Below, one piece after another: positions 17,091-26,736 of a DNA stretch of 64,000 bases. The notes under the pieces are model-generated. The model did no database searches. It was not told the origin of the DNA and saw only the letters and a program-made list of their open reading frames with translations. The DNA is from Fluviicola sp. (lineage in GTDB: Bacteria; Bacteroidota; Bacteroidia; Flavobacteriales_D; Crocinitomicaceae): NCBI GenBank assembly GCA_029866325.1, contig JARWZO010000023.1, positions 62,001-126,000 of the forward strand. The letters are read 5' to 3'. The stretch's first letter is position 1; every line of letters begins with the position of its first letter. The translations under genes and the position numbers were made by a program.

Positions 17091-18210
17091 GAAATACAGC
17101 GACGTATTCCGGAAACTGGTCATTTGGACGCTCATAGCAGAAATTGCTTTCTGGGCAATTGTTGGTTTGTTATACGGTTCATTTGAAATGGCCGGAGCCA
17201 ACTTTCAATTTCTCCACCCGGGCTTTTTCTGGATGTTGTTGTTCATTCCGCTTATTTTGCTGGCCTATCTCAAACGCTGGCAATGGAAAAGCGAGTTGCA
17301 CGACAATTATCGTGGCATGGGCAAAACACGGATGCTTTGGGTAACCTTTCATCCTCTTCGTTACTTTTTGCAATATTTCTTCATTCGCAATATTCTCTTT
17401 TTTCTGGTGATTGCATTGGTGCAGCCTGTCATGGGAAATCGCAAGGTAAAAGGCTCCAAACGCGTGTTGGATCTGGTGATTTGTTTAGACGTTTCATCCT
17501 CAATGAATACCGTGGACATGGACGCTACCTCATCACGACTTACCGTTGCCAAACGCGGCGTGATTCAACTGCTCAACAGCCTGAAAGGCGAGCGTATTTC
17601 GGTAGTTATTTTCGCCAACGAAGCCTATACGCAATTGCCGTTGACAATGGATTACGGTGCTGCCAAAATGTTTGTGCAAGAAATTGAAACCGAAATGATC
17701 ACCAACCAAGGAACCAATATCGGAGCAGCATTGGAAATGGCGCAGATTCAATTCATGGATAGTGAATCGGGACATGCCGTATTGGTGATTACCGACGGTG
17801 AAGACCATGAACAACAATGGCGCGAGCAAGTCACCAAAATTGTAGAAAAAGACATCGAACTGAGTTATTTTGGTATCGGGACTGAGCAAGGCGGATTGAT
17901 TCCCAACGACCCTAAAGACCCAACTCTGGGTTACAAACGCGATGGTGGAGGCGCTGTGGTATCACGACTGGATGTAAGCGGTTTAAAACGCATGGCGAAT
18001 GCAACAGGAAGTGCACTGCATTTTGCCAATTCTGCCTACCCCGATATGACTGCGGTAGCAAGCGATTTATCTTCAGTGAAAAGCAAAACAGTCAAAAACA
18101 TGGAGTTTACCGTTCAGCGTAACTACTACCAAATTCCACTCGTGATTGCCTTTTGTTGCTTTTTAGGGTATCTTTTTGTTCCATTTTTCGTAAATCGTTC
18201 ACGGTCATGA
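17083..18210 (+). CDS. batB: BatB, VWA-domain membrane protein
   Basis: 375 residues from the ATG at 17083 (MTKKYSDVFRK). An upstream in-frame ATG at 17044 would extend deep into batA and is not preferred. Three hydrophobic segments (about 11-32, 48-63, 95-115) precede a VWA domain with MIDAS DVSSS at 136-140 and VITDGEDHE. A C-terminal helix (IPLVIAFCCFLGYLFVPFFV) ends the protein. It pairs with BatA in the aerotolerance operon, and the BatA and BatB VWA domains are thought to form a complex (family knowledge). Confidence 0.9.
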   Translation: MTKKYSDVFRKLVIWTLIAEIAFWAIVGLLYGSFEMAGANFQFLHPGFFWMLLFIPLILLAYLKRWQWKSELHDNYRGMGKTRMLWVTFHPLRYFLQYFFIRNILFFLVIALVQPVMGNRKVKGSKRVLDLVICLDVSSSMNTVDMDATSSRLTVAKRGVIQLLNSLKGERISVVIFANEAYTQLPLTMDYGAAKMFVQEIETEMITNQGTNIGAALEMAQIQFMDSESGHAVLVITDGEDHEQQWREQVTKIVEKDIELSYFGIGTEQGGLIPNDPKDPTLGYKRDGGGAVVSRLDVSGLKRMANATGSALHFANSAYPDMTAVASDLSSVKSKTVKNMEFTVQRNYYQIPLVIAFCCFLGYLFVPFFVNRSRS

Positions 18211-18977
18211 AAACAATTGTTCTTCTTTGCTTTTTGATAGTAACGGCGGCTTCCAACTTGGGAATGGCGCAGGAATGGCGCGATACGTTGAATCGTGCAC
18301 GGGAGTTGTACAAAAAAGGCAATTACAAAGAAGCGTTAAAGTATTATAAATCCGCCGACCGATTAGCGCCAAATGACGTAGATTTGTCAGAGGAAAAGGG
18401 GCAATCGGCCTATCGTGCAGGAAAGTACAAAGAAGCCGAGGAAGCTTTTAGAACAGCAGCAAGCAAACAGACCGACACCAAGCGAAAAGCTTCGGCTTAT
18501 CACAACGTGGGAAACGCGCGTATGAAGCTAAAAGATTACGCCGGTGCCGAGGAATCATATAAAGAAGCATTGAGGCTCGATCCGAAGAATGAAAAGGCGC
18601 GTCAACAATTGGCAGAAGCCAAACGATTGAAGAAAGAGCAGGAAGAACAAGAAAAGAAAAAACAACAGGAAAAGAAACCAAGTGATCCTAAAGATCCGGG
18701 AGACGACAAACCGAATGAAGGTGAAGGTGATCCCAAACAAGGAGAAGGACAGGGTCAAAATAACAATAAACCGAAGCAACCGCAGGATGGCGAAGGCAAG
18801 CCGAATAACAACGACGCCAAACCCCAACCCGGTAGTGCAAGTAAAAAACAAAAACTGACAGACCAACAAACCGAACGCAAACTTAATGAGTTGATGCGTC
18901 AGGAAATGGATGCCAAGAAACGATTGGATGGATCGAAAGGAAAAACAAATGGATCAAAAGCAAAAAAAGACTGGTAG
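18207..18977 (+). CDS. batC: BatC, TPR protein
   Basis: 256 residues from the ATG overlapping the batB stop (ATGA at 18207-18210). Signal peptide (MKTIVLLCFLIVTAASNLGMAQ), then about three tetratricopeptide repeats (RARELYKKGNYKEALKYYK; AYHNVGNARMKLKDYAGAEE). A long Lys/Glu/Gln/Pro/Asn-rich low-complexity tail runs from about residue 145. The TPRs probably scaffold the Bat complex in the periplasm. Its 3' end overlaps batD by 29 bp. Confidence 0.88.
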   Translation: MKTIVLLCFLIVTAASNLGMAQEWRDTLNRARELYKKGNYKEALKYYKSADRLAPNDVDLSEEKGQSAYRAGKYKEAEEAFRTAASKQTDTKRKASAYHNVGNARMKLKDYAGAEESYKEALRLDPKNEKARQQLAEAKRLKKEQEEQEKKKQQEKKPSDPKDPGDDKPNEGEGDPKQGEGQGQNNNKPKQPQDGEGKPNNNDAKPQPGSASKKQKLTDQQTERKLNELMRQEMDAKKRLDGSKGKTNGSKAKKDW

Positions 18978-20661
18978 GTTAGTGCTGCTCTTAGCATGCT
19001 TCTTCCCCACATTGGGGGCATGTCTGTTTGCGCAAAAACCGATGGTATCGCTTACGGTGAGTGACAAAAATATTGCTCCCGAAGAATCCGTTACCGTTAC
19101 CGTTACTACCAATCTAAATGGTACTGTAAAAGTTGATTTTCCACTTGAATTTTCGGTCGATTATGGTTTAATGAACGGTATGGATCAAAATCTTGATCCT
19201 TCCACCGGAAAAATCAAAACCTATTATTACGTTCAGCAAAGCGGTTCATTCCGCAAAGAAGGAAGTTATACGTTTTTTGCAACGGTTGATTATCATGGTA
19301 AAACGTATAAGTCGAACAAAATAACCCTAAAGGTTTCGGAAGAAAATGAAGACGATGAAGAAAACCTCGGCTACAATTCCAAAGACCCGATTTTCGGCGT
19401 GATACAAGCGAAAAAAACCACTGTTTACGAAGGTGAATGTGTGCTCTTGAAAGCAAAGGTTTTTTCACGCTACAACATTTATTTTCTGGAAGGATACAAA
19501 CCCTTTGAGGCCGATAAAAATGCTGAAGAACATGTGTTTCAAAATCAACGTCAGGTGGTGGAAGAAACCAAGTACAATGGCAAAAACATACTCACTTTCG
19601 ACTACGGTAAACAACTGATTTTCCCTATTTCGACGGGAAAATGCAAGATTCGTCCGTTTGAAATGGCACTGCGTTGTCACACTTCTTTCTTTGATAAAAC
19701 CATCACGTTTAAATCATCTTCTGCCGTATTGAATGTGAAACCGTTGCCAGATGGCGCTCCGAAAACATTTATCGGTGGTGTTGGTCAATTTAAAGTGGAT
19801 CAGCTTTTAGGTAAAACCAAACTCAAACAAGGCGATGTCTTTTCGCTTACGCTGATCGTTTCCGGATTGGGGAACCTGCACAATATCAATCCTCCGATTC
19901 TGAATTTACCGAACGGATGTGTCGTTTACGGTGATCCCGAACGCAAAGAAGACTTTCAGTTTACAGAAGAAGGCGTTGAAGGAACCATGACTTTTGTTTA
20001 CAACATTCAGGTCGGAAGCAGTGGAAAAGTGGATTTTGACGCACAAGCCATTTCGTATTTCGATCCTCAATTGGAAAAATACGTCACCGTTCGCGCCGAA
20101 GCATTTTCACTCGATGTTGAAAAAGATGCTTCATTCCAACCGATTGCAGATCATACCCAGGATACTCCTGCGCAAACCGGACAGGAAATGAAACAAGGTA
20201 CTTCCAAAAATAACGACGAAAAAGAAGGCTCAAACACCACCTTGATTGTAGGTATTGCAACACCTGTGTGCTTACTCGGTTTATTACTTTTTCTCTTCAT
20301 GGGCAAACGCAAACGTAAAGAAGAAGAGAAAACCGCAGATAGCGCCCCACAAATCATGCTTACTCCGTTAGTTGAACAAACCGATTTCTGGAAAATGGCT
20401 CAGGATACCGTTGGCGACAACAATCAATTTGCGATCTTATTACCAAAAGCAATTATTCAACGCATTGAAAAACATTTCCGTCAGGAATTTCTGACCAGAG
20501 AGAAAGCCATGTCTCTATTGGCTGATAAAGATGCTGACACAGCGCACAATTTGCGGGAAGTAATTGAAATTTGCGACCATTTCCGTTATGGATTCGGTGG
20601 TTCGGAACTGGATACGGTTGCGCTGTTGGAGCGTGCGCGTGTTTTGTTGGGGAAGTTGTAA
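18949..20661 (+). CDS. batD: BatD, oxygen-tolerance protein
   Basis: About 570 residues. The chosen ATG at 18949 gives MDQKQKKTGRLVLLLACFF, a proper basic-hydrophobic signal sequence; an ATG at 18910 would put a polar extension before it. Large periplasmic region of Ig-like beta domains (VSLTVSDKNIAPEESVTVTV...) typical of BatD. A transmembrane helix follows near residue 445 (TLIVGIATPVCLLGLLLFLF), then a cytoplasmic helical domain. Last gene of the operon. Confidence 0.9.
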   Translation: MDQKQKKTGRLVLLLACFFPTLGACLFAQKPMVSLTVSDKNIAPEESVTVTVTTNLNGTVKVDFPLEFSVDYGLMNGMDQNLDPSTGKIKTYYYVQQSGSFRKEGSYTFFATVDYHGKTYKSNKITLKVSEENEDDEENLGYNSKDPIFGVIQAKKTTVYEGECVLLKAKVFSRYNIYFLEGYKPFEADKNAEEHVFQNQRQVVEETKYNGKNILTFDYGKQLIFPISTGKCKIRPFEMALRCHTSFFDKTITFKSSSAVLNVKPLPDGAPKTFIGGVGQFKVDQLLGKTKLKQGDVFSLTLIVSGLGNLHNINPPILNLPNGCVVYGDPERKEDFQFTEEGVEGTMTFVYNIQVGSSGKVDFDAQAISYFDPQLEKYVTVRAEAFSLDVEKDASFQPIADHTQDTPAQTGQEMKQGTSKNNDEKEGSNTTLIVGIATPVCLLGLLLFLFMGKRKRKEEEKTADSAPQIMLTPLVEQTDFWKMAQDTVGDNNQFAILLPKAIIQRIEKHFRQEFLTREKAMSLLADKDADTAHNLREVIEICDHFRYGFGGSELDTVALLERARVLLGKL

Positions 20662-20804
20662 TTTGTTGAAACAGAAATTTACGCTTGCTTTTCAAATAAT
20701 CACCAAATCGCCACACTTAATCAGTCACTAATCGCGCGTTATAAAACCAAGCGTTTCAATCGCATTCTTTCAGACACTTTTGGATAGTTATTTATCCGAA
20801 AACT

Positions 20805-23800
20805 ATGAAAACGTTTGCTTACTCCTCGTGCATTGCATTCATTGCTACTCTTGTTATTTTCCTCAGCGGTTGCGGCTCAGGAAAACCCGAACTGGTAAAG
20901 GTCGATCCGGCTTTTAACGAATACATCTCGGCTTATTCTTCTGGCATGCGATCTCGCACAAGTAATATCCGTGTGGAATTGCAGGATGTGTTGTCGGAAG
21001 ATATTTTGGCGACCATCCGCAAAGACGAACTTGGATTGCCTGATTCCACGCTTCTGAAAGAAATCTTTTCGTTTGAGCCCGAGATCAAAGGTCATGCCGT
21101 TTGGATCGATGCCCATTCGGTAGAATTTGTTCCAGACGAAGTATTACCCGTCAATCAGTTCTACGATGTATATTTCAACCTGGAAAAACTAGTTCAGGTA
21201 AAAGACGGCTATGAAGAATTTCACTACCAGTTTGCTACCTATCCGCAAAAATTGACCGTCTCAACAAATGGTCTATACAGTCAAGACGACTACAATTCGC
21301 AATGGAAAAGCTTGCGGGGCGATCTCCGCACCAGTGATTACGAAGATACCTCCTTGTTGCGTAAAACACTTAAAATCACTCAAAACGGGAAGGAATTGCC
21401 TTTTACATTAGAAACAGCTTACGAAGACAATCTATACTATTTTCAGGTAGACAGCATTCGCAGGGAAAAAGAAGAAGGAAAACTCATCGTGACCTGGAAT
21501 GGCGAGCCTATCAATGCAATGAGTCGCGGAAAGGAAGAAATCATTATTCCGGCATTGGGAGATTACACGGTAATCAACGCCAAGGTTATCGACGAAGGCG
21601 ATCAATACGTAGAAATCGATTTCAGCGAACCCATTCTAGCGTCGCAGGATCTGAATGGAATCGTATCCATAGATGGAATCGACAATCTGACATTTAACGT
21701 TACCGGAAGTATGGTTACCGTTTACCTTCCCAACCGGTTTGTGGGTGAATATACCTTACGCATTACCGACGGTTTGCGCAATGTGATGGGTTATCAAATG
21801 CTGAAACCGTATTCTACCAAATTGGAGTTCCACGAACCGAAACCGCTGGTGCGCATCAAAGGCAACGGAAGCATTTTGCCCAACTCGCAAGGACTCATTT
21901 TTCCATTCGAAGCAGTGAGTTTGAAAGCGGTGGACGTACGGATCATCAAGATTTACGAAAACAACATTCATCACTTTTTGCAGATCAATGATTTGGATGG
22001 CGATGATGGATTAACACGGTTCGGGAAAGTAATTGCGGAGAAAAAAATCGCTTTGGATTATGACAAATCCATGAACCTGAAACAGTGGAACACGCACATC
22101 ATTGATCTCAATAAGTTTATCAAAACCGATCCGGGAGCCATTTACCGCGTAAGTATCAAATTTCAAAAAGACTACGCCGTTTGTGATTGTCCGGTTTCAC
22201 CCACCGCGGAGGAAGAAACCGAAGAAGCATCAGCGGAATATGAAGAAGAAAACGATCCGAATTGGACGGAAGAAAACTGGCACGGTTACGGTTTCGACAG
22301 CGGCTACGACAATTGGTATTATTACAGCGACGATTCTTCACCATGCGAGGCTGATTATTACGATGGAAAAGCGGTGAGTCGGAACATTCTTGCGTCTGAT
22401 TTGGGAACGGTTTTCAAACTGGACGAAGATCATTTGTCACATACCTTTGTGAGCGATATGCTATCAACATCTCCCGTTTCCGGAGCGCAAGTTACCTTCT
22501 ACGATTTCACCAAACAAGTCATTGCTCAGGGAACAACCGACGGCAACGGCATGCTGGAAATTCGTCTGAAAGAAAAACCGTTTTTGATGATTACCAAACG
22601 CGGTGATCAGCGTGGGTACATGAAATTGGGTGATGGTTATTCCAACTCGCTGAGTGAATTCGATATTGAAGGTGAAGAACTGCAAAACGGCGTAAAAGGT
22701 TATATCTATGGAGAACGCGGAGTCTGGCGACCGGGCGATTCGCTTTACCTGACCTTTGTTTTACAAGATTTACTCAAGAAATTGCCACCCAATCATCCGG
22801 TAGGATTTCAGTTACAAGATCCGAACGGACAAGTGGTCGACGAGCAATCGCGGGTGAAACACGTCAACGGCATGTACGATTTCCGCACCGCAACTTCTGC
22901 CGAAGCACCTACGGGAAATTACACCGCATTGGTAACCGTTGGAAATCGTACCTACGCCAAAAACCTGCGCATCGAAACCATTAAACCCAATCGCTTGAAA
23001 ATCCTGATGAATGTAGATCAGGAATTGGCGCGAGATAGCACAAAACTGACGGTGAAATGGCTTCACGGCGCGATTGCCAAAAAACTGCGGGCCACTGTTT
23101 CAGTGAAAGTGAGTCAGCTGGAAACGGCTTTTGACAATTACAAAGGTTATACCTTCGACTCGCCTATTCGAACGTGTCATACCGATATGGAATTGATCCA
23201 CGACGGTTACCTCAACGACAAAGGTGAATCTTGGATCAAGACCAAACTCGATGTGGGAACCACCGCGCCGGGAATGCTGCGCGCGCACTACATTACCAAA
23301 GTTTACGAGGCCGGTGGCGATTTCAGCATCGATCGCAGCAGTATTAATTATTCGCCGTTTGAAACCTACATCGGGTTGCGCAAACCGGCCAATACCCACA
23401 TGGACGGAACTTTGGAAACCGACCAGCGACATACCTTCGATTTGGTGGCGCTAAATGAAAACGGAAAAGCGGCCAGTGCGGATAAAATTCAGGTGAAAAT
23501 CTATAAATTGGAATGGCGTTGGTGGTACGAAAAAGACAACGAAAAAATTTCGGATTACATGGCTCGTACCGGAACTATTATCGTGAAAGACACCATCGTT
23601 TCTGCCAAAAACGGAAAAGCGAATTTTCACTTCAAAGTGCAATCGCCTGATTATGGTCGTTACCTGATTACAGCCACCGATTTAGCAGGTCAGCACCAAA
23701 CGGGTGAAATCATTACCATCGATTATCCGTACCAAAGCCGGGGCAATCACCGCGACAACGAACGCGCCAATATGCTCAGTTTTGCTTGCGACAAACAAAA

Positions 23801-26375
23801 TTATGTCAAAGGTGAGCAAATCAAGGTGTCTATTCCTTCGCCATCGAATGGTCGTGCGCTCATTAGCGTTGAAACCAGCCGCAAAGTGGTGAAGAAATTC
23901 TGGATCAATACCGTGAAAGGTGAAACGGTTCATTCCTTCGAAGCAACGGCTGATATGTCGCCCAACGCCTTTATTCACGTGACCTTGATTCAACCGCATG
24001 CTTCCACACAAAACGACTTACCGATTCGTATGTACGGTATTGTTCCGGTAATGGTCGACGATCCGAACACGCACTTGCATCCGGAGATTGTGATGGCCGA
24101 CCAAGTGCGCCCGGAAACCAAAACCTCCATCAAAATCAAGGAACAAAACGGTCGGAAAATGACCTATACGTTGGCCATCGTGGATGAAGGATTACTCGAT
24201 CTTACCGCATTTAAAACGCCACAACCATGGACTACGTTTTACGCCAAAGAAGCACTGGGCGTCACTACCTGGGATATTTACGATCACGTCATTGGTGCCT
24301 ATGCCGGAAAAATCGACAAACTGCTCAGCATTGGTGGTGATGGTGATTTAGACGGAAGCAAAGGTCCGAAAGCCAATCGATTCAAGCCCGTAGTTACGCA
24401 TTTGGGACCGTTTGTGGTGGAAGCCGGACAAACCGGAAATCACACCATCGACATTCCGAATTATGTGGGATCGGTGCGCGTGATGGTGGTTGCACAACAA
24501 GACGGTGCTTACGGAAATACTGAAAAAGCTGTCGCGGTGAAAAAACCGTTGATGGTACTCAGTTCCTTACCGCGTGTATTGGGCCCGGGCGAAAGCGTGC
24601 AACTTCCCGTAACCGTTTTCGCGATGGAAAAACACATCAAAGACGTAAAAGTAACGGTCGAAGTAAACGATTTTCTGAGCATTGACGGTAGTAGAACCCA
24701 ATCGATTTCCTTCACCCAACCGGGCGACGATATGCTTCATTTCAAGCTACAGGTCGCCGAAAAAGTAGGAATTGCTAAAGTGAAAATAACAGCCACCTGC
24801 GGCAGTGAAAAAGCAGTAGAAGAAATTGAGTTGGATGTTCGTCCGGCTAATCCGAATGTATTTGAAGGTCAGGAAATGACGCTTCAACCCGGAAAAAGCT
24901 GGGATACCGAATTGCAATTCAAAGGATTGAGCGGAACCAATCAGGCAACCATCGAATTTAGCAGCATTCCTTCTATCGGGTTGGAAAAACGCCTGAATTA
25001 CTTGATTGAATACCCTCACGGATGCATCGAACAAACCACCTCGGCCGTATTCCCGCAATTGTACGTAGACAACCTGATGGATCTCACTCCCGATCAGCAA
25101 ACGCAAACATCGGCAAACGTCACTGCGGGATTGAAGCGCTTGCAATTTTTCCAAACCACCAACGGCGGATTTTCCTACTGGCCGGGTGAAAGCTCTGAGA
25201 ATGACTGGGGGACCAACTACGCCGGACATTTTATGCTCGAAGCCGAGCAACAGGGCTATCACCTGCCGGGGAATATGAAAAGTCGCTGGTTGGCTTATCA
25301 GCAGCAAGCCGCCCGCGATTTTGATCCGTCAGGCAGCGGGACAAATCCGGCGGCGCTTATTCAGGCATACAGGCTGTTTGTGCTTGCATTAGGCAAAAAG
25401 CAGGAATTGGGCGCTATGAACCGCCTGCGCGAAACCAAAAACCTCGGCACAGCGGCTAAATGGCGTTTGGCAGCTGCGTATCAATTGGTCGGTCAACAGG
25501 AAGTCGCCAAACAGTTGATTGACGCGTTGCCGCTTACGGTTTCTACCTACCGTGAATTGTCGGATAGTTACGGTAGTGAAATCCGCGATCAGGCCATGAT
25601 TCTGGAAGTATTGAGTTTGAGTAATCGCTCGACCAAAGCAAGCTCTGTTGCTGAAAAAGTAGCACAGAAACTCAACTCCGACGTGTGGATGAGCACCCAG
25701 GAAACCGCTTACAGTTTGTTGGCGATGTGCGAATACGCCGGCGTGAAAACCGGAAGCGGGGTGAATTGTTCGTACCAGCTCAACGGTGGAACAACGCAGA
25801 AAATCACTTCCGGAAAAACCATTACACCCATTCGTTACCGCGAAAACGACTTTGCGAAGCGGGGAAATTTCCGTTGCAAAAACTCAGGGAAATTTCCCTT
25901 GTACGTAAAAGTAATGGTGCAAGGTGTTCCGTTGAAAGGCGAGAGCAAAGCCGCATCGAACAACCTGAAAATGAGCTTGAAATTCCGCGATGCAAACGGC
26001 AAAGACATCAAACCCGACAAATTGCCACAAGGAACCGATTTCCTTGTTGAAGTAACGATGACCAATCCGGGTAACAAAGGCGTTTACCGCGAAATGGCAC
26101 TAACGCAAATTTTCCCGAGCGGCTGGGAAATCCACAACTCCCGCATGGACGACGGTGGTATTTTTTCGGTAGCGCGCTACCTGGACATCCGTGACGACCG
26201 CGTGTATACCTATTACGATCTGGAACCCAACGAAACCAAATCGTTTACGATACGACTCAATGCCACTTATCTCGGTCGTTTCTACCTGCCCACCACCTAC
26301 TCCGACGCGATGTACAACCACCTCATCAATGCCAGCGCTCCCGGCAAATGGGTAGAGGTTGTGAAGCAAACGTAG
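20805..26375 (+). CDS. Alpha-2-macroglobulin family lipoprotein with thioester
   Basis: 1856 residues. Lipoprotein signal with lipobox LSGC (Cys23), so it is membrane anchored. Macroglobulin (MG) beta domains fill the N-terminal half, with the MG2-type motif KGYIYGERGVWRPGDSLYL near residues 628-646. The A2M core with TYTLAIVDEGLLDLTAFKTP follows, then the thioester motif GCIEQ with Cys1407 (codon at 25023), in an alpha-toroid (complement-like) domain, and a C-terminal receptor-like domain. Bacterial A2Ms trap proteases in the periplasm, the thioester becoming covalently linked to the attacker. They often work with penicillin-binding protein 1C, which here lies 11 kb away (37795-40173). Residues about 465-525 form an acidic Glu/Tyr-rich insertion. 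Confidence 0.92.
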   Translation: MKTFAYSSCIAFIATLVIFLSGCGSGKPELVKVDPAFNEYISAYSSGMRSRTSNIRVELQDVLSEDILATIRKDELGLPDSTLLKEIFSFEPEIKGHAVWIDAHSVEFVPDEVLPVNQFYDVYFNLEKLVQVKDGYEEFHYQFATYPQKLTVSTNGLYSQDDYNSQWKSLRGDLRTSDYEDTSLLRKTLKITQNGKELPFTLETAYEDNLYYFQVDSIRREKEEGKLIVTWNGEPINAMSRGKEEIIIPALGDYTVINAKVIDEGDQYVEIDFSEPILASQDLNGIVSIDGIDNLTFNVTGSMVTVYLPNRFVGEYTLRITDGLRNVMGYQMLKPYSTKLEFHEPKPLVRIKGNGSILPNSQGLIFPFEAVSLKAVDVRIIKIYENNIHHFLQINDLDGDDGLTRFGKVIAEKKIALDYDKSMNLKQWNTHIIDLNKFIKTDPGAIYRVSIKFQKDYAVCDCPVSPTAEEETEEASAEYEEENDPNWTEENWHGYGFDSGYDNWYYYSDDSSPCEADYYDGKAVSRNILASDLGTVFKLDEDHLSHTFVSDMLSTSPVSGAQVTFYDFTKQVIAQGTTDGNGMLEIRLKEKPFLMITKRGDQRGYMKLGDGYSNSLSEFDIEGEELQNGVKGYIYGERGVWRPGDSLYLTFVLQDLLKKLPPNHPVGFQLQDPNGQVVDEQSRVKHVNGMYDFRTATSAEAPTGNYTALVTVGNRTYAKNLRIETIKPNRLKILMNVDQELARDSTKLTVKWLHGAIAKKLRATVSVKVSQLETAFDNYKGYTFDSPIRTCHTDMELIHDGYLNDKGESWIKTKLDVGTTAPGMLRAHYITKVYEAGGDFSIDRSSINYSPFETYIGLRKPANTHMDGTLETDQRHTFDLVALNENGKAASADKIQVKIYKLEWRWWYEKDNEKISDYMARTGTIIVKDTIVSAKNGKANFHFKVQSPDYGRYLITATDLAGQHQTGEIITIDYPYQSRGNHRDNERANMLSFACDKQNYVKGEQIKVSIPSPSNGRALISVETSRKVVKKFWINTVKGETVHSFEATADMSPNAFIHVTLIQPHASTQNDLPIRMYGIVPVMVDDPNTHLHPEIVMADQVRPETKTSIKIKEQNGRKMTYTLAIVDEGLLDLTAFKTPQPWTTFYAKEALGVTTWDIYDHVIGAYAGKIDKLLSIGGDGDLDGSKGPKANRFKPVVTHLGPFVVEAGQTGNHTIDIPNYVGSVRVMVVAQQDGAYGNTEKAVAVKKPLMVLSSLPRVLGPGESVQLPVTVFAMEKHIKDVKVTVEVNDFLSIDGSRTQSISFTQPGDDMLHFKLQVAEKVGIAKVKITATCGSEKAVEEIELDVRPANPNVFEGQEMTLQPGKSWDTELQFKGLSGTNQATIEFSSIPSIGLEKRLNYLIEYPHGCIEQTTSAVFPQLYVDNLMDLTPDQQTQTSANVTAGLKRLQFFQTTNGGFSYWPGESSENDWGTNYAGHFMLEAEQQGYHLPGNMKSRWLAYQQQAARDFDPSGSGTNPAALIQAYRLFVLALGKKQELGAMNRLRETKNLGTAAKWRLAAAYQLVGQQEVAKQLIDALPLTVSTYRELSDSYGSEIRDQAMILEVLSLSNRSTKASSVAEKVAQKLNSDVWMSTQETAYSLLAMCEYAGVKTGSGVNCSYQLNGGTTQKITSGKTITPIRYRENDFAKRGNFRCKNSGKFPLYVKVMVQGVPLKGESKAASNNLKMSLKFRDANGKDIKPDKLPQGTDFLVEVTMTNPGNKGVYREMALTQIFPSGWEIHNSRMDDGGIFSVARYLDIRDDRVYTYYDLEPNETKSFTIRLNATYLGRFYLPTTYSDAMYNHLINASAPGKWVEVVKQT

Positions 26376-26442
26376 TTTGGCGGAACCCCCGCAATTGAGG
26401 AGATTGTGGGGGTTTGGGTTTGGGTGGTGATTTGCTAAAGTG

Positions 26443-26590
26443 GCCACCCTCCTCAATCCTCCCTCAAGGGAGGAAGTGGATTTCCCTCAGAAGTTAAGTG
26501 ACTTCAAACCTGAATTTAGCACTAGAAAGAAACCCGAAAAAACTACCTGAAAATGGCCTTCTCCGTTGAGGGAGGACCGAGGAGGGTGGC
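26443..26590. repeat. Inverted-repeat element family R4 (148 bp)
   Basis: Arms 26443-26467 and 26566-26590 are inverted repeats of 25 bp with two mismatches (GCCACCCTCCTC...CTCCCTCAA). There is no coding content. It fills much of the 26376-26736 gap between the A2M gene and arginine decarboxylase. A related half-motif (CCTCCCCCTCAATCC...) occurs at 37750-37781. Confidence 0.65.
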
Positions 26591-26674
26591 ATTAGAACCT
26601 ACTGTATTCTTTCAATATTTACCCTCTTTCACGAATAAAATCCCCTACCTGCATCAACCTGTTTTACTTTCCCG

Positions 26675-26682
26675 TACATTTG
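26675..26682 (+). promoter_or_regulatory. -7 promoter box for arginine decarboxylase
   Basis: TACATTTG matches the -7 consensus fully, 54 nt before the ATG at 26737, and lies outside the R4 element. No clear -33 TTG. Confidence 0.5.
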
Positions 26683-26736
26683 CACCGGCTTACCAAGCTG
26701 GCAAGTCATTAAGAGAGAAAGAACGACTGAAAAAGA

